Of a DNA stretch of 64,000 nt, positions 47,401-55,725 are shown piece by piece. Below the pieces are notes generated by a model. That model was given only the letters and a program-made list of their open reading frames with translations, was not told where the DNA came from and did not search any database. A program made the translations under genes and the position numbers. Each line of letters starts with the position of its first letter. Within the stretch, counting starts at the first letter, position 1. Origin of the DNA: Pedobacter rhizosphaerae (GTDB lineage: Bacteria; Bacteroidota; Bacteroidia; Sphingobacteriales; Sphingobacteriaceae); the NCBI RefSeq assembly GCF_900111155.1, contig NZ_FOGG01000008.1:17048-81047 (forward strand). Direction: 5' to 3'.

Positions 47401-49404
47401 ATTCACCTTCTGGTTACTGTAGTTTCCGGCTAAACTGAGGTTTCGGTAAGTGTACTTGTTGTAATAAGCGCTGAGCACTTTAGCATTAAACTTTGCATTG
47501 ATTTTTTTAGCATCCAAACCAATACCTGTCACATCAGCCTTTGCAGAAACTCTTCCTAATTTAGGCTGCATTTTTAAAAGTCTACCTACATTGAAGTTAT
47601 TCAAACTAATGTTGGCCTTATAGCTTTCCCTATTTTTCGGACCTTTCATGCCTGCTGTTAAAATAGCGCCCCCCATATCCGTTTGTACGTTAAGGTTGGT
47701 GTTGAAATCTGTCATCGAACCTTTAAAATTTCCCCGGGCATTAATTACATTAGGTAATTCAATGCTTGGTGGCAGCGATTTTTTCGGCACAACCACCAGG
47801 ATATCACTTTTGGTGAGATACAGCTTCTTGATATTTAAATCGAGGTAGGTTTTATTAATATCTGGCAGGCCTTTAGCTTTTCCACTGATATCTATTTGGA
47901 TGTTTCTTAATCCGCTTATCTGCAAACGCGGAATATTTAAATTGTTTAAATAGCCGTTAACATCTGCATTTAACTTAAGCTTTTCATTTCGATAATTGGC
48001 TGGAATAGCATCACTAAAGAAGCCAGCATCTTTTAATCCTATGGTGGTGTTTTTAAAATTCAGGCTCAGTTTTACTCTTTCCGGATGCTTGGTTAAGTCA
48101 TCCATAGAAGTGAAATTGAGTTCTGTCGCGTTCTCAATCGTTGTGTTTGGCGTTTTCAGGATAAAATTGGCCAGCTTAATCATCTTATCATTATACACGG
48201 CATCACCTTTTAGTTCGTTCAAAACAAAACCACTTTTTTCTTTAAGCGAGCCGTTTTTTACATTAGCCTTTATCCCTGCTGCACTGTAACTTACATTGCT
48301 GGCACCCAGGTTCAAACCATCAATTTTCAGGTGGTTAAAATCCATCCCTTTTGCCAATGGTTTTGCACCTAAATTATCAAATTTAACACTATTTTCGGCC
48401 AGACTAATGTTTTTAATGGCTAAAGCCAATGGAGAGGTTTCGGCAACAACGGTATCTTTTACTTTTTTCAGATCATTGCTCGGAGCAGGCTTAAAGGCAA
48501 ATAGTATGTTGGATTTATTTAGGTGCGCATCCTCTACTTCATACTTACTATGAGTGAGGTCAACTTTTAAATTCACAAGTCCGAGGTCATTCACATCAGC
48601 GATAGCCTTTGTTGTAGTAATCTGGTCGTCGTAGTTAACCTTTACCTGGTTAAAAGTAAATTTTTGCACTTCAATAAAGGGTAGCTTGCCCTGTTCTACA
48701 TGTGCGCTGTCTACACTGTTGGTGATATGTTGTACCAACTGGGTGAGGGGTTTTTGTTGTGTATATTGAAGTGAAGTCTTATTCAGTGTCAGCTCTTTAA
48801 TCACGTAGTGTTGGTTAGCCAAATCAAAATCCTTTATTTTGGTGTTAAAGGCGCCTAAATAAAGTTTTACATTATTTCCAGCTACATCATCAATGTAGTT
48901 GATGCCAATGTCTTCGAAAGAGACTTTATCAACAGAAAATTTAAGGGTTGATGTGGTGTCTTTGTCCACTTTTTCTTCAGGTTTTTTCTGCTCCGTCATA
49001 AAAGCATCTACCAAAAAGGAAAAATTGAAAGTAGTATCTGGATTAATGCGCTTTACATTGGCTCGAACAGTTTTCAGCTCAATGTTATTCACTTCTACTG
49101 TGTTTTTTAGTAGTTTGAAAAGGCTAATGTCAACGGCTAGTTTTTCAGTGTACAAAAGGGTATCGCCCTTTTTGTCTTCGATATAAAACTTATTCAGTAC
49201 AACATCTTTCGGAAGGGCGATTTTGATGCTTTCCAGGCTGATCTCTGTTTTAGTTTTCTTTTTAAGGTAGCTGATGGCTTTATCCTTGACAAAATTTTGT
49301 ACTGCGGGAATATTTAATGATAGGGCAAGCCCTACAACGAGTATAATGATGCTTGCAACTACCCAAAGTATAATTTTTAAACTTTTACGTACGTATTTAT
49401 TCAA
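44416..49404 (-). CDS. tamB: TamB/AsmA-like translocation and assembly protein
   Basis: 1662 aa. One N-terminal membrane anchor (~10-32), then a very long stretch of repeating beta strands (the groove-type fold of AsmA/TamB/YdbH proteins), with the TamB domain (DUF490) in roughly the last 400 residues, ending in the RYRLRAYRRNQNE and LGFTLVVDYNRFKEIF region. It bridges inner and outer membranes. First gene of the tamB-tamL-yihY operon. A TAATTTTG element on the minus strand at 49449-49456 is a likely -7 box. Confidence 0.92.
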   Translation of the reverse strand: MNKYVRKSLKIILWVVASIIILVVGLALSLNIPAVQNFVKDKAISYLKKKTKTEISLESIKIALPKDVVLNKFYIEDKKGDTLLYTEKLAVDISLFKLLKNTVEVNNIELKTVRANVKRINPDTTFNFSFLVDAFMTEQKKPEEKVDKDTTSTLKFSVDKVSFEDIGINYIDDVAGNNVKLYLGAFNTKIKDFDLANQHYVIKELTLNKTSLQYTQQKPLTQLVQHITNSVDSAHVEQGKLPFIEVQKFTFNQVKVNYDDQITTTKAIADVNDLGLVNLKVDLTHSKYEVEDAHLNKSNILFAFKPAPSNDLKKVKDTVVAETSPLALAIKNISLAENSVKFDNLGAKPLAKGMDFNHLKIDGLNLGASNVSYSAAGIKANVKNGSLKEKSGFVLNELKGDAVYNDKMIKLANFILKTPNTTIENATELNFTSMDDLTKHPERVKLSLNFKNTTIGLKDAGFFSDAIPANYRNEKLKLNADVNGYLNNLNIPRLQISGLRNIQIDISGKAKGLPDINKTYLDLNIKKLYLTKSDILVVVPKKSLPPSIELPNVINARGNFKGSMTDFNTNLNVQTDMGGAILTAGMKGPKNRESYKANISLNNFNVGRLLKMQPKLGRVSAKADVTGIGLDAKKINAKFNAKVLSAYYNKYTYRNLSLAGNYSNQKVNIKSSMPDSNANFNLTANVNLAGKYPAVKADLNLKQVNLQALNFSPTVLSAAGVVKVDLQTADADYLNGTVDVTGLQVVKDQQRINVDTISVRAKSTATENELTLKSEILSAKIDGKYQLSQVGSAVINEINKYYAFGKVTKIPDQRLRFAVQVYDSKLLKQFVPELTVFKPSQFYGLIDTQKDSLQIQGNFPQIVYGDYKIDTTRLNINNDNNKITYSLTVKGLQSPSIALFNTELSGEAANNNLGVNVFLRDRQLKNKYVIGGTFQSIEKDFKFSLDPQKLLLDYQKWVVSPENYIQFGSSGILVNQFQISNSGQSLSINSNPTEPNAPLAIEFKDFQLETLTKFAETDTTLVGGRLNGTANVKDLASNPKFEANLSIDQLRYLKDELGTLRVAVNNNTENAFEVNVALTGVHELRANGFYYTAPQSALDLTINIDKIELKNVESLSAGQLKNGTGYVSGAFTVKGELTAPKVLGDLTFNNAGINVAYVNSYFRMPNEKISFNNEGISFNNFTLIDSLNQKATINGKIATTDFKDYKFGLDVRMNNFRLINSTAANNEMIYGTVFVTSDIKVRGDLNQPDINMNVKVNKGTKFFFALPANDPAIIDQEGIVQFIDEDAPPFNGQKALKVDSISKSPIKGFNLVADINIDPQAELNVVVDPSNGDNLKVRGDADLNFTMDPSGKMSMTGRYEVVEGSYNLTVAVVKRDFKIVKGSTIIWTGEPTAANVNLTALYEVNAAPIDLLNDPDYAQAKTKLPFQVYLMMKGELLKPTISFKIDLPENERGALDGQVYTKLINVNRNESELNKQVFALLAFERFIANNPFQSLAGGGGGLSTLARSSVSKLLEEQLNNLASDLIQGVELNFGVNSSEDYSTGSLQQKTDLEVGLSKKLLNDRLTVTVGSSFGLEGPQAPGQNATNIAGNVNVEYALSADGRYRLRAYRRNQNESVIEGQIIETGLGFTLVVDYNRFKEIFQKKRVRLRNMEQKQPNEKTN

Positions 49405-49448
49405 AGCTGTTGTGTTTGGTGTTTTACTAAAAGCTAAAAGTATGCCAT

Positions 49449-49456
49449 CAAAATTA
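49449..49456 (-). promoter_or_regulatory. Probable -7 element of tamB
   Basis: Reads TAATTTTG on the minus strand, an exact TAnnTTTG match, ~45 nt before the tamB ATG. No clear -33 TTTG at the right distance. Confidence 0.35.
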
Positions 49457-49550
49457 AATAATGGGCGATTTCATTAATTAATACAAAAAATAGCTTAAAT
49501 TGTTCGCCCGCCGCATAAATTTAACAGTGTGCGGCTTTAATTTGCTAAAA

Positions 49551-50039
49551 ATGAAGTCAATAAATTTAAATATAACTTTCCAACAGTATAATGACTTAAA
49601 CGAGTTGAACGAACTGGATAAAACGCTTTGTGGCCTTGCCGAACAGGCGCTTGCAGGTTCTTATTCTCCTTATTCAAAATTCAGGGTAGGTACAGCGATC
49701 AGGTTAGCCAGTGGTGAAATTGTATTGGGAAGCAACCAGGAAAACGTAGCCTATCCTTCAGGTCTTTGTGCAGAACGCGTAGCTTTATTCTCCATTGGGG
49801 CAAACAATCCAAATGCGGTGATTCAAAGTATGGCCATAACTGCTCAAACAGATGCCTTTGAAATCTTGCAACCCGTTACATCTTGTGGAGGTTGTTTACA
49901 GGTGATGGTTGAGTTTGAGCGCAGACAAAAATTACCAATTGAGGTTATTTTCTATTGTATCAATGGAGAAATTTTAAAAGTACCTAGTGTAAAGAGCTTG
50001 TTGCCCTTTGCTTTTGTAGAGGAGAGATTGGAAGGATAA
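49551..50039 (+). CDS. cdd: Cytidine deaminase
   Basis: 162 aa from the ATG at 49551 (M-K-S-I-N-L-N-I). An in-frame TTG at 49500 adds 17 unsupported residues. Motifs: SYSPYSKFRVGTA, PSGLCAERVAL (zinc Cys plus catalytic Glu) and SCGGCLQVMVEF (the two other zinc Cys; the usual PCGxCRQ reads SCGGCLQ). It deaminates cytidine and deoxycytidine to uridine nucleosides. Divergent from tamB; followed closely by the PNGase gene. Confidence 0.9.
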   Translation: MKSINLNITFQQYNDLNELNELDKTLCGLAEQALAGSYSPYSKFRVGTAIRLASGEIVLGSNQENVAYPSGLCAERVALFSIGANNPNAVIQSMAITAQTDAFEILQPVTSCGGCLQVMVEFERRQKLPIEVIFYCINGEILKVPSVKSLLPFAFVEERLEG

Positions 50040-50075
50040 CCTGAAGTAATGTTTATATTTGGACTTTTAGTCTAT

Positions 50076-51761
50076 ATGAAACCTTATTACATTCTACTCC
50101 TTTTAATTTCTTTCCCTTTTTTTCTTAGGGCTCAGTCACCTTTAAACAGCAAAAATACCTACAAGATTATATATTCCAGATTAGCAAATGGCAAGCCCCT
50201 CGATGATCAGCAGGCAGTAGTGGTTATTGCCTGCGCACAGCAGAATTTAATCAGCACAACAAGTGTTTTAGCTAACAAGGCTAAATATCCCTTCGAGCAA
50301 ACCATAGTGGTTAAGCCATCGAATAATTTATTCCAGATAGCAGATTTAAGTCCGGGAAATCAAATTTCTACAGAAGATCCAACAGCTATTGGAAAGCAGA
50401 ATTTTGAAATCAGTCAGGAAACTAAGGTTATTTTAGGTTACACCTGTAAAAAGGCCATAACGGTAGTAAATTCTAACAAAATTGAGCTCTGGTTTACTAC
50501 AGATGCTGGTTTAAAAGCAGCTCCAACGGCTTTGGGCCAAAACCTGGGTTTGGTTTTGGAACAGGTACGCAATGGAAATACAATGCTAAAAGCCAGTAAA
50601 ATTGAATCAATCAAGAATCAAAAGCTTATCAATGTAGCAGCCCAGAGTAATGCATCTACTGATGCACTTACTTATAAGGATTTGTTATGGAAAAGCAGGT
50701 TTACAACTTTAAGTATATTTAAGAATGAAACTATTAATTTTGTAGCTAAGCCAGAATCAAACGATAGTATTTTCAGATATGCAGGGGGAACTGTAATTGC
50801 AAGGAAGGTGAAATTTCCCGATTATTCTACCCCGCCAACCGCATTCGTCGATTTAACCGAACAATCTAATGGTGATGCGTATGACAGAACAGGTTCGGTT
50901 TTCATTATTCCAACGGATAAGAAAATTAGTCTGCTGGATGCCTTAAAAGGCTCAGTTAAAGAATTGCCTGTTTATGATAACGGAAATGGAACGCAATATC
51001 AGGGGGTAGTAGCCACCGCAGATTATAATCCGGTGATAGAACTCATGAGGTTTTTCACACCTTTTGGCGTAGGAAAATACAATGATTTAAAGCTGAAGGA
51101 TAAGAATTGGGCTGATCAGGTTTATTACCGTCAGGATATTTCCGATTTATATCCGGTGCTAAATGGAAAAGAGATGTGGGTGGCCGTATTTGTAGGCAAT
51201 TACGATAAAGGCGGACATAAAGTATCGTTAAATATTACTATGCATAAAGATGGACGGGCTACTGATAAAAAAGAAACCATTCTTCCTATCTTTAATTCTA
51301 CGAATGTAATGGAAATGGCTGGACAAGAATATGGTACCATGTTTAGTAGTGACAAAGGCCTCGAGGTTACGTTTAGTTTATCAAAAGATTTAAAAAACGC
51401 GAAACTTCGCTATATTACCACAGGACATGGTGGCTGGGGTGGCGGAGACGAGTTTGTACCTAAGGAAAATACGATTTGGTTAGATGGAAAGATTGTAACT
51501 GCATTTACACCCTGGAGGCAAGATTGTGGTTCTTACCGGCTGTCTAACCCGGCATCTGGAAACTTTGAAAGTGGTTTATCTTCATCCGATTTAAGCCGGT
51601 CAAACTGGTGTCCGGGAACAGTTACCAATCCAAACCTGATTAATTTAGGCGATTTGGAGGCCGGAAGCCACACCGTTAAAGTAACCATTCCACTTGGAAA
51701 AAGAGAAGGAAGCAGCTTTAGTGCCTGGAATGTTTCGGGTATTTTAATTGGAACTGAGTAA
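50076..51761 (+). CDS. PNGase F-type peptide:N-glycosidase with an N-terminal extra domain
   Basis: 561 aa from the ATG at 50076, which begins a clean signal peptide (cleavage near LRAQS); a start at 50049 is also possible. Residues ~22-195 form a beta-rich domain resembling GLPGLI-type sequence (TYKIIYSRLANGKP, VILGYTCKKA, IELWFTTDAG). N-glycanase N and C domains follow: NGDAYDRTGSVFII carries the likely catalytic Asp, and the C-terminal part has GHGGWGGGDEFVPKENTIWL, DCGSYRLSNPASGNFE, LSSSDLSRSNWCPGT and SAWNVSGILIG. The layout recalls PNGase F-II, which also has an N-terminal extra domain. It removes N-glycans from glycoproteins. Confidence 0.9.
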   Translation: MKPYYILLLLISFPFFLRAQSPLNSKNTYKIIYSRLANGKPLDDQQAVVVIACAQQNLISTTSVLANKAKYPFEQTIVVKPSNNLFQIADLSPGNQISTEDPTAIGKQNFEISQETKVILGYTCKKAITVVNSNKIELWFTTDAGLKAAPTALGQNLGLVLEQVRNGNTMLKASKIESIKNQKLINVAAQSNASTDALTYKDLLWKSRFTTLSIFKNETINFVAKPESNDSIFRYAGGTVIARKVKFPDYSTPPTAFVDLTEQSNGDAYDRTGSVFIIPTDKKISLLDALKGSVKELPVYDNGNGTQYQGVVATADYNPVIELMRFFTPFGVGKYNDLKLKDKNWADQVYYRQDISDLYPVLNGKEMWVAVFVGNYDKGGHKVSLNITMHKDGRATDKKETILPIFNSTNVMEMAGQEYGTMFSSDKGLEVTFSLSKDLKNAKLRYITTGHGGWGGGDEFVPKENTIWLDGKIVTAFTPWRQDCGSYRLSNPASGNFESGLSSSDLSRSNWCPGTVTNPNLINLGDLEAGSHTVKVTIPLGKREGSSFSAWNVSGILIGTE

Positions 51762-51872
51762 TTTGTAATAACCCGTAGGTAAGCACAATTGCTGACAACG
51801 GTGTTTATAACTTATTTTTAACAGAATTTAGCGATATCTTATATTTACAATCATCAATAATGCGATTTCTTA

Positions 51873-54734
51873 ATGAGTGAAGAACTAGACCCAAACATAA
51901 ACGAAGAACACAAACATACCATAACTCCAATTAACGGTTTATACGAAAACTGGTTCCTCGATTATGCGTCTTACGTAATTCTAGATCGTGCAGTTCCGCA
52001 TATTCATGACGGGTTAAAGCCTGTACAACGCCGTATCATGCACTCGCTTAAAGAAATGGACGATGGACGTTTCAATAAAGCAGCGAATGTAATTGGTAAT
52101 ACCATGAAATATCACCCACATGGTGATGCTTCTATTGGAGATGCCATGGTTCAGATAGGACAAAAGGATCTGTTAATCGATATGCAGGGTAACTGGGGTG
52201 ATCCGGTTACTGGTGATAGTGCTGCTGCCCCGCGGTACATTGAAGCAAGGTTATCAAAATTTGCTAACGATGTTGTTTTTAATCCGGATACAACCGAATG
52301 GCAGCTAAGTTATGATGGGCGGAATAACGAACCGATTACGCTACCTGTTAAATTTCCTTTGTTACTTGCTCAGGGAGCAGAAGGTATTGCAGTTGGTTTG
52401 GCCACCAAAGTTATGCCGCATAACTTTATCGAGTTAATTGATGCCTCTATTGAATCTTTACGGGGCACTCGCCCAAATATCCTTCCTGATTTTTTTACCG
52501 GAGGGATGGCCGATTTTTCGGCCTACAACGAGGGTCAGCGTGGAGGTAAAATTCGCGTAAGGGCAAAAATTACCGAAAAGGATAAAAAGACCTTAGTTAT
52601 TACTGAGGTTCCTTTTAGTACTACTACAGGTTCTGTTATTGATAGTATTTTATCAGCCAATGATAAAGGAAAGATCAAAATCAAGAAGATAGAAGATAAT
52701 ACTGCCGCAAACGTTGAAATTGTGGTACATCTGGCCCCCGGGATTTCGCCTGATGTAACTATTGATGCGCTATATGCTTTTACGGCTTGTGAGGTATCTA
52801 TCTCTCCTAATACCTGTATCATTAAGGACGATAAGCCGCACTTCATGAGTGTGAATGACATCCTTATTGAAAATACAAAACATACCAAATCATTACTTAA
52901 AAAGGAACTGGAGATTCGACTGCATGAATTGCAGGAGAAGATTTTCTTCAGTTCATTATTGAAGATATTTATTCAGGAGGGGATGTATAAGAATCCTGAA
53001 TATGAAAATTCGAGTAATTTTGATACCGTTGTAGAGGTATTACACCTGTTATTCGAGCCTTTCAAACCCTCGCTTTACCGCGAGATTACCCCAGAAGATT
53101 TCAAAAAGCTGATCGATAAGCCCATGAGTAGCATCACCCGTTTTGATGTTAAAAAGGCTGATGAGCAAATGAATGCTTTGGAAGAAGAAATTAAAGTGGT
53201 TAAAAACCATTTGAAGCACCTTACCGATTATGCCATTGCCTGGTATGAAAAACTGAAAAATAAATACGGCAAAGGAAGAGAACGCAAAACGGAAATTCGA
53301 TTATTTGATAGGGTAGAGGCTGCAAAAGTAGCACTAGCCAATGTTAAGTTATACATGAACCGTGAAGATGGCTTTATCGGTTCTGGTTTGCGTAAGGATG
53401 AGTTTGTTGCCGATTGTTCTGATATTGATGAAGTTATTGTTTTCCGTGAAGATGGGAAATGTATCATCACCAAAGTAGCCGATAAAACCTTTGTGGGTAA
53501 GGGTATTATACATGCCCAAGTATTTAAAAAAGGAGACGAGCGAACCATTTATAACATGATTTATAAAGATGGTTCGAGTGGTACGGCTTATGTTAAACGT
53601 TTTGCCGTTGTTGGCGTAACCCGCGATAAGGAATACGACTTGAGCAAAGGCACCAAAGGTTCTAAAGTGCTGTACTTTACCGCTAATCCTAATGGAGAAG
53701 CGGAGGTGGTTAACGTGGCCTTGAAACCGCACTCTAAGCTTCGTAAACTTCAGTTTGATTTAGATTTTGCTGAAGTAGCAATTAAGGGGCGTGGATCGCA
53801 AGGTAACATCGTTTCTAAATATCCGGTCAAGAAAATTATACTTAAAAGTAAAGGTGTTTCTACCCTTTCGGGATTGAAAATCTGGTATGACGATTTATTG
53901 AAACGCCTAAATGTAGACGGCAGGGGTAAATACCTGGGCGAGTTTGATGGTGATGATAAAATCCTGCAAATTCATAAGGATGGGTATTATGAATTAAGTT
54001 CATTTGAATTAAGTAATCACTTTGATGATGGCCTGATATTGATTCAGAAATTCGATGCAGATAAGGTTTTTGCTGCGGTACACTATGATGGTAAAGCGCA
54101 GAATTACTTTGTAAAGCGATTCGCATTTGAATCTCAATCTGTTGGCAAAAAGGTTAGCTTTATTAGTGAGGAGCCTAAGTCAAGACTATTATTCTTGACC
54201 TCCAATCCAGCTGCTAAAATAATAGTTGATGTATTAAAGGGTAAAACACAAACTCCGGAGACATTAGATCTTGTGCTCGCTGAAATGATCGATGTTAAAG
54301 GCTTAAAGGCAAATGGTAACCGTTTATCGCCGCATGATGTTCAGAAAGTAGTGCTGGAGGAACCCGAAGAGGAAATAGAAGAAACCATTGAACCTGAAGA
54401 GGAAACTGGTGGTGTAGAGGATGTAGAATTGGTAGACTCAGATGAGGCAATTGAAAACGAGGCTGTAGAAACAGAAAGTATTGCTCCTGAAAAGCTTGCC
54501 GAAGAGCCCGCTGTAAAGGAAAAGCCTAAGTTTGAGCGTACAGAAAAAACTGAGGTAAAAATAGAAAAACCTGCTGAAGCAAAACCTCCTGTAGTGGAAA
54601 AGGTTACTGCGCCTGCTAGCCCAAAAAAGGAAGAGCCTAAAGAGGAAGAAAAACCAGTTAAAAAGGTCGATTTCGAAATTACCAATCCAGATGATATCGA
54701 TATGGACGATAAAGGACAATTGGGATTGTTTTAA
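51873..54734 (+). CDS. parC: DNA topoisomerase IV subunit A
   Basis: 953 aa. Type IIA breakage-reunion domain: KYHPHGDASIGDAM, catalytic Tyr122 in APRYIEARLS. At the quinolone-determining position the usual Ser is Ala (GDAS rather than GDSA). C-terminal pinwheel domain ~510-810. The final ~130 residues are a low-complexity acidic and Lys/Pro tail ending MDDKGQLGLF. The last five, QLGLF, resemble the sliding-clamp binding motif QL[SD]LF. Partner of ParE. Strong terminator at 54770-54799. Confidence 0.94.
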   Translation: MSEELDPNINEEHKHTITPINGLYENWFLDYASYVILDRAVPHIHDGLKPVQRRIMHSLKEMDDGRFNKAANVIGNTMKYHPHGDASIGDAMVQIGQKDLLIDMQGNWGDPVTGDSAAAPRYIEARLSKFANDVVFNPDTTEWQLSYDGRNNEPITLPVKFPLLLAQGAEGIAVGLATKVMPHNFIELIDASIESLRGTRPNILPDFFTGGMADFSAYNEGQRGGKIRVRAKITEKDKKTLVITEVPFSTTTGSVIDSILSANDKGKIKIKKIEDNTAANVEIVVHLAPGISPDVTIDALYAFTACEVSISPNTCIIKDDKPHFMSVNDILIENTKHTKSLLKKELEIRLHELQEKIFFSSLLKIFIQEGMYKNPEYENSSNFDTVVEVLHLLFEPFKPSLYREITPEDFKKLIDKPMSSITRFDVKKADEQMNALEEEIKVVKNHLKHLTDYAIAWYEKLKNKYGKGRERKTEIRLFDRVEAAKVALANVKLYMNREDGFIGSGLRKDEFVADCSDIDEVIVFREDGKCIITKVADKTFVGKGIIHAQVFKKGDERTIYNMIYKDGSSGTAYVKRFAVVGVTRDKEYDLSKGTKGSKVLYFTANPNGEAEVVNVALKPHSKLRKLQFDLDFAEVAIKGRGSQGNIVSKYPVKKIILKSKGVSTLSGLKIWYDDLLKRLNVDGRGKYLGEFDGDDKILQIHKDGYYELSSFELSNHFDDGLILIQKFDADKVFAAVHYDGKAQNYFVKRFAFESQSVGKKVSFISEEPKSRLLFLTSNPAAKIIVDVLKGKTQTPETLDLVLAEMIDVKGLKANGNRLSPHDVQKVVLEEPEEEIEETIEPEEETGGVEDVELVDSDEAIENEAVETESIAPEKLAEEPAVKEKPKFERTEKTEVKIEKPAEAKPPVVEKVTAPASPKKEEPKEEEKPVKKVDFEITNPDDIDMDDKGQLGLF

Positions 54735-54769
54735 ACCTTTCTACCTGATCATTCAACATAAAATAATTT

Positions 54770-54799
54770 AATCGGCCGGTGTTTCATCGGCCGATTTTT
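54770..54799 (+). terminator. Intrinsic terminator after parC
   Basis: AATCGGCCG at 54770-54778 and CGGCCGATT at 54788-54796, perfect 9-bp arms, 9-nt loop, T-run to 54799. Confidence 0.85.
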
Positions 54800-54848
54800 G
54801 TTTATCCCCTCCATTTAGCCAAAGTTTTAAGTTCCTAAATTTAAAACC

Positions 54849-54856
54849 TATATTTG
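54849..54856 (+). promoter_or_regulatory. Promoter -7 element of the riboswitch operon
   Basis: TATATTTG is an exact TAnnTTTG match. A TTTT at 54825-54828 sits 20 nt upstream. Transcription would start just in front of the riboswitch aptamer. Confidence 0.5.
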
Positions 54857-54861
54857 CCTTA

Positions 54862-55036
54862 CTCAAAGGGGTGCTTTTTGGTATCGTTTCAATCTTTCGA
54901 ACCAAATTGCTGAGATTATACCCATTTTAAAGGTCTATAGATGACGATTGGTTGAGGGCGTATTTGCTTAGCCTTATACCTCTAAACCCTATTCCTTTAA
55001 ATGAACCTGATTCGGATAATGCCGACGTAGGAATTA
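54862..55036 (+). promoter_or_regulatory. TPP riboswitch (THI element) with an extra ~79-nt arm
   Basis: All conserved aptamer boxes are present: GGGGTGC (54868-54874), GCTGAGA (54909-54915), ACCC (54920-54923) and GAACCTGATTCGG-ATAATGCCGACGTAGGA (55003 onward). P2 (GGGT/ACCC), P3 (TTTGGT/ACCAAA), P4 (CCT/AGG) and P5 (TCGG/CCGA) are all visible. Unusually, 79 nt separate ACCC from GAACCTGA, where about 5 nt are typical. That insert is closed by ATTTTAAAGG with CCTTTAAAT at its exact ends. P1 is not obvious. Target: the pnuT-like gene downstream. No terminator hairpin seen, and a GGAGG at 55087-55091 suggests translational control. Confidence 0.9.
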
Positions 55037-55104
55037 CTTATTTCGCTGTTTAGCCCCATACAACAGTTTAACTATTTATTGGCTTTGGAGGCTATAAGAT
55101 TGTA

Positions 55105-55725
55105 ATGAATTTTCAAGATTGGTGGAAGCTTTTTCAGGAGCAGATTTTAAATACATCCTTAATAGAGTGGTTTGCACTCGCATTTGGCGTTTCGGAAGTT
55201 TTACTGGCAAAAAGAAATAGTGTTTGGCTATATCCAACTGGTATTGTTTCTATTTGCTTGTGGATGTTTCTATTGCTTAAGGTAGATTTGTATGCAGAAA
55301 CCCTACTGAATATCTATTATCTGGTAATGAGTATTTACGGCTGGGCAATATGGAAAACAAGAGCTCAGGATGCGGAAAATCAGGTAGAATGGAGTGATAA
55401 TAAAGAGATAACCATAGCGGTGCTGATCTCAACACTGGGTTTTCTGGTTTTGTATCTGGTATTAAAAAATTTCACCAAATCTGATGTTCCCATTATGGAC
55501 GCATTCGTGTCTTCTACAGCCTGGGCAGGAATGTGGCTGTTAGCTAAGCGCAAAATAGAAAACTGGATATTCCTCAATATATCTAATATTGTAGCCATTC
55601 CCCTGTTATTTCATAAGAAACTCCCTTTAATGGCTTGTCTAACTACCTTCTTGTTTATTGTCGCAATATTTGGTTTCCTCGATTGGAAAAAGATTATCGA
55701 TAGAAAAAAAATAAAACTGGCCTAA
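55105..55725 (+). CDS. pnuT: PnuC-type vitamin transporter, probably thiamine (PnuT)
   Basis: 206 aa, seven hydrophobic segments, PnuC family: WFALAFGVSEVLLAKRNSVWLYPTGI and NIYYLVMSIYGWAIWK carry the family pattern, and the Trp-rich second repeat is STAWAGMWLLAKRKIENWIFLN. Of the PnuC subtypes, thiamine specificity is assigned because a TPP riboswitch precedes it; the substrate is inferred. An unusual GGAGG Shine-Dalgarno lies 13 nt before the ATG (rare in this phylum). Its stop overlaps the ATG of the next gene (TAATG). Confidence 0.85.
   Translation: MNFQDWWKLFQEQILNTSLIEWFALAFGVSEVLLAKRNSVWLYPTGIVSICLWMFLLLKVDLYAETLLNIYYLVMSIYGWAIWKTRAQDAENQVEWSDNKEITIAVLISTLGFLVLYLVLKNFTKSDVPIMDAFVSSTAWAGMWLLAKRKIENWIFLNISNIVAIPLLFHKKLPLMACLTTFLFIVAIFGFLDWKKIIDRKKIKLA

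Noticed and set aside
54341..54685. Ser/Phe-rich minus-strand frames in the parC tail
   Set aside because: They arise from the acidic Glu/Lys-rich coding repeats of the ParC tail read backwards.
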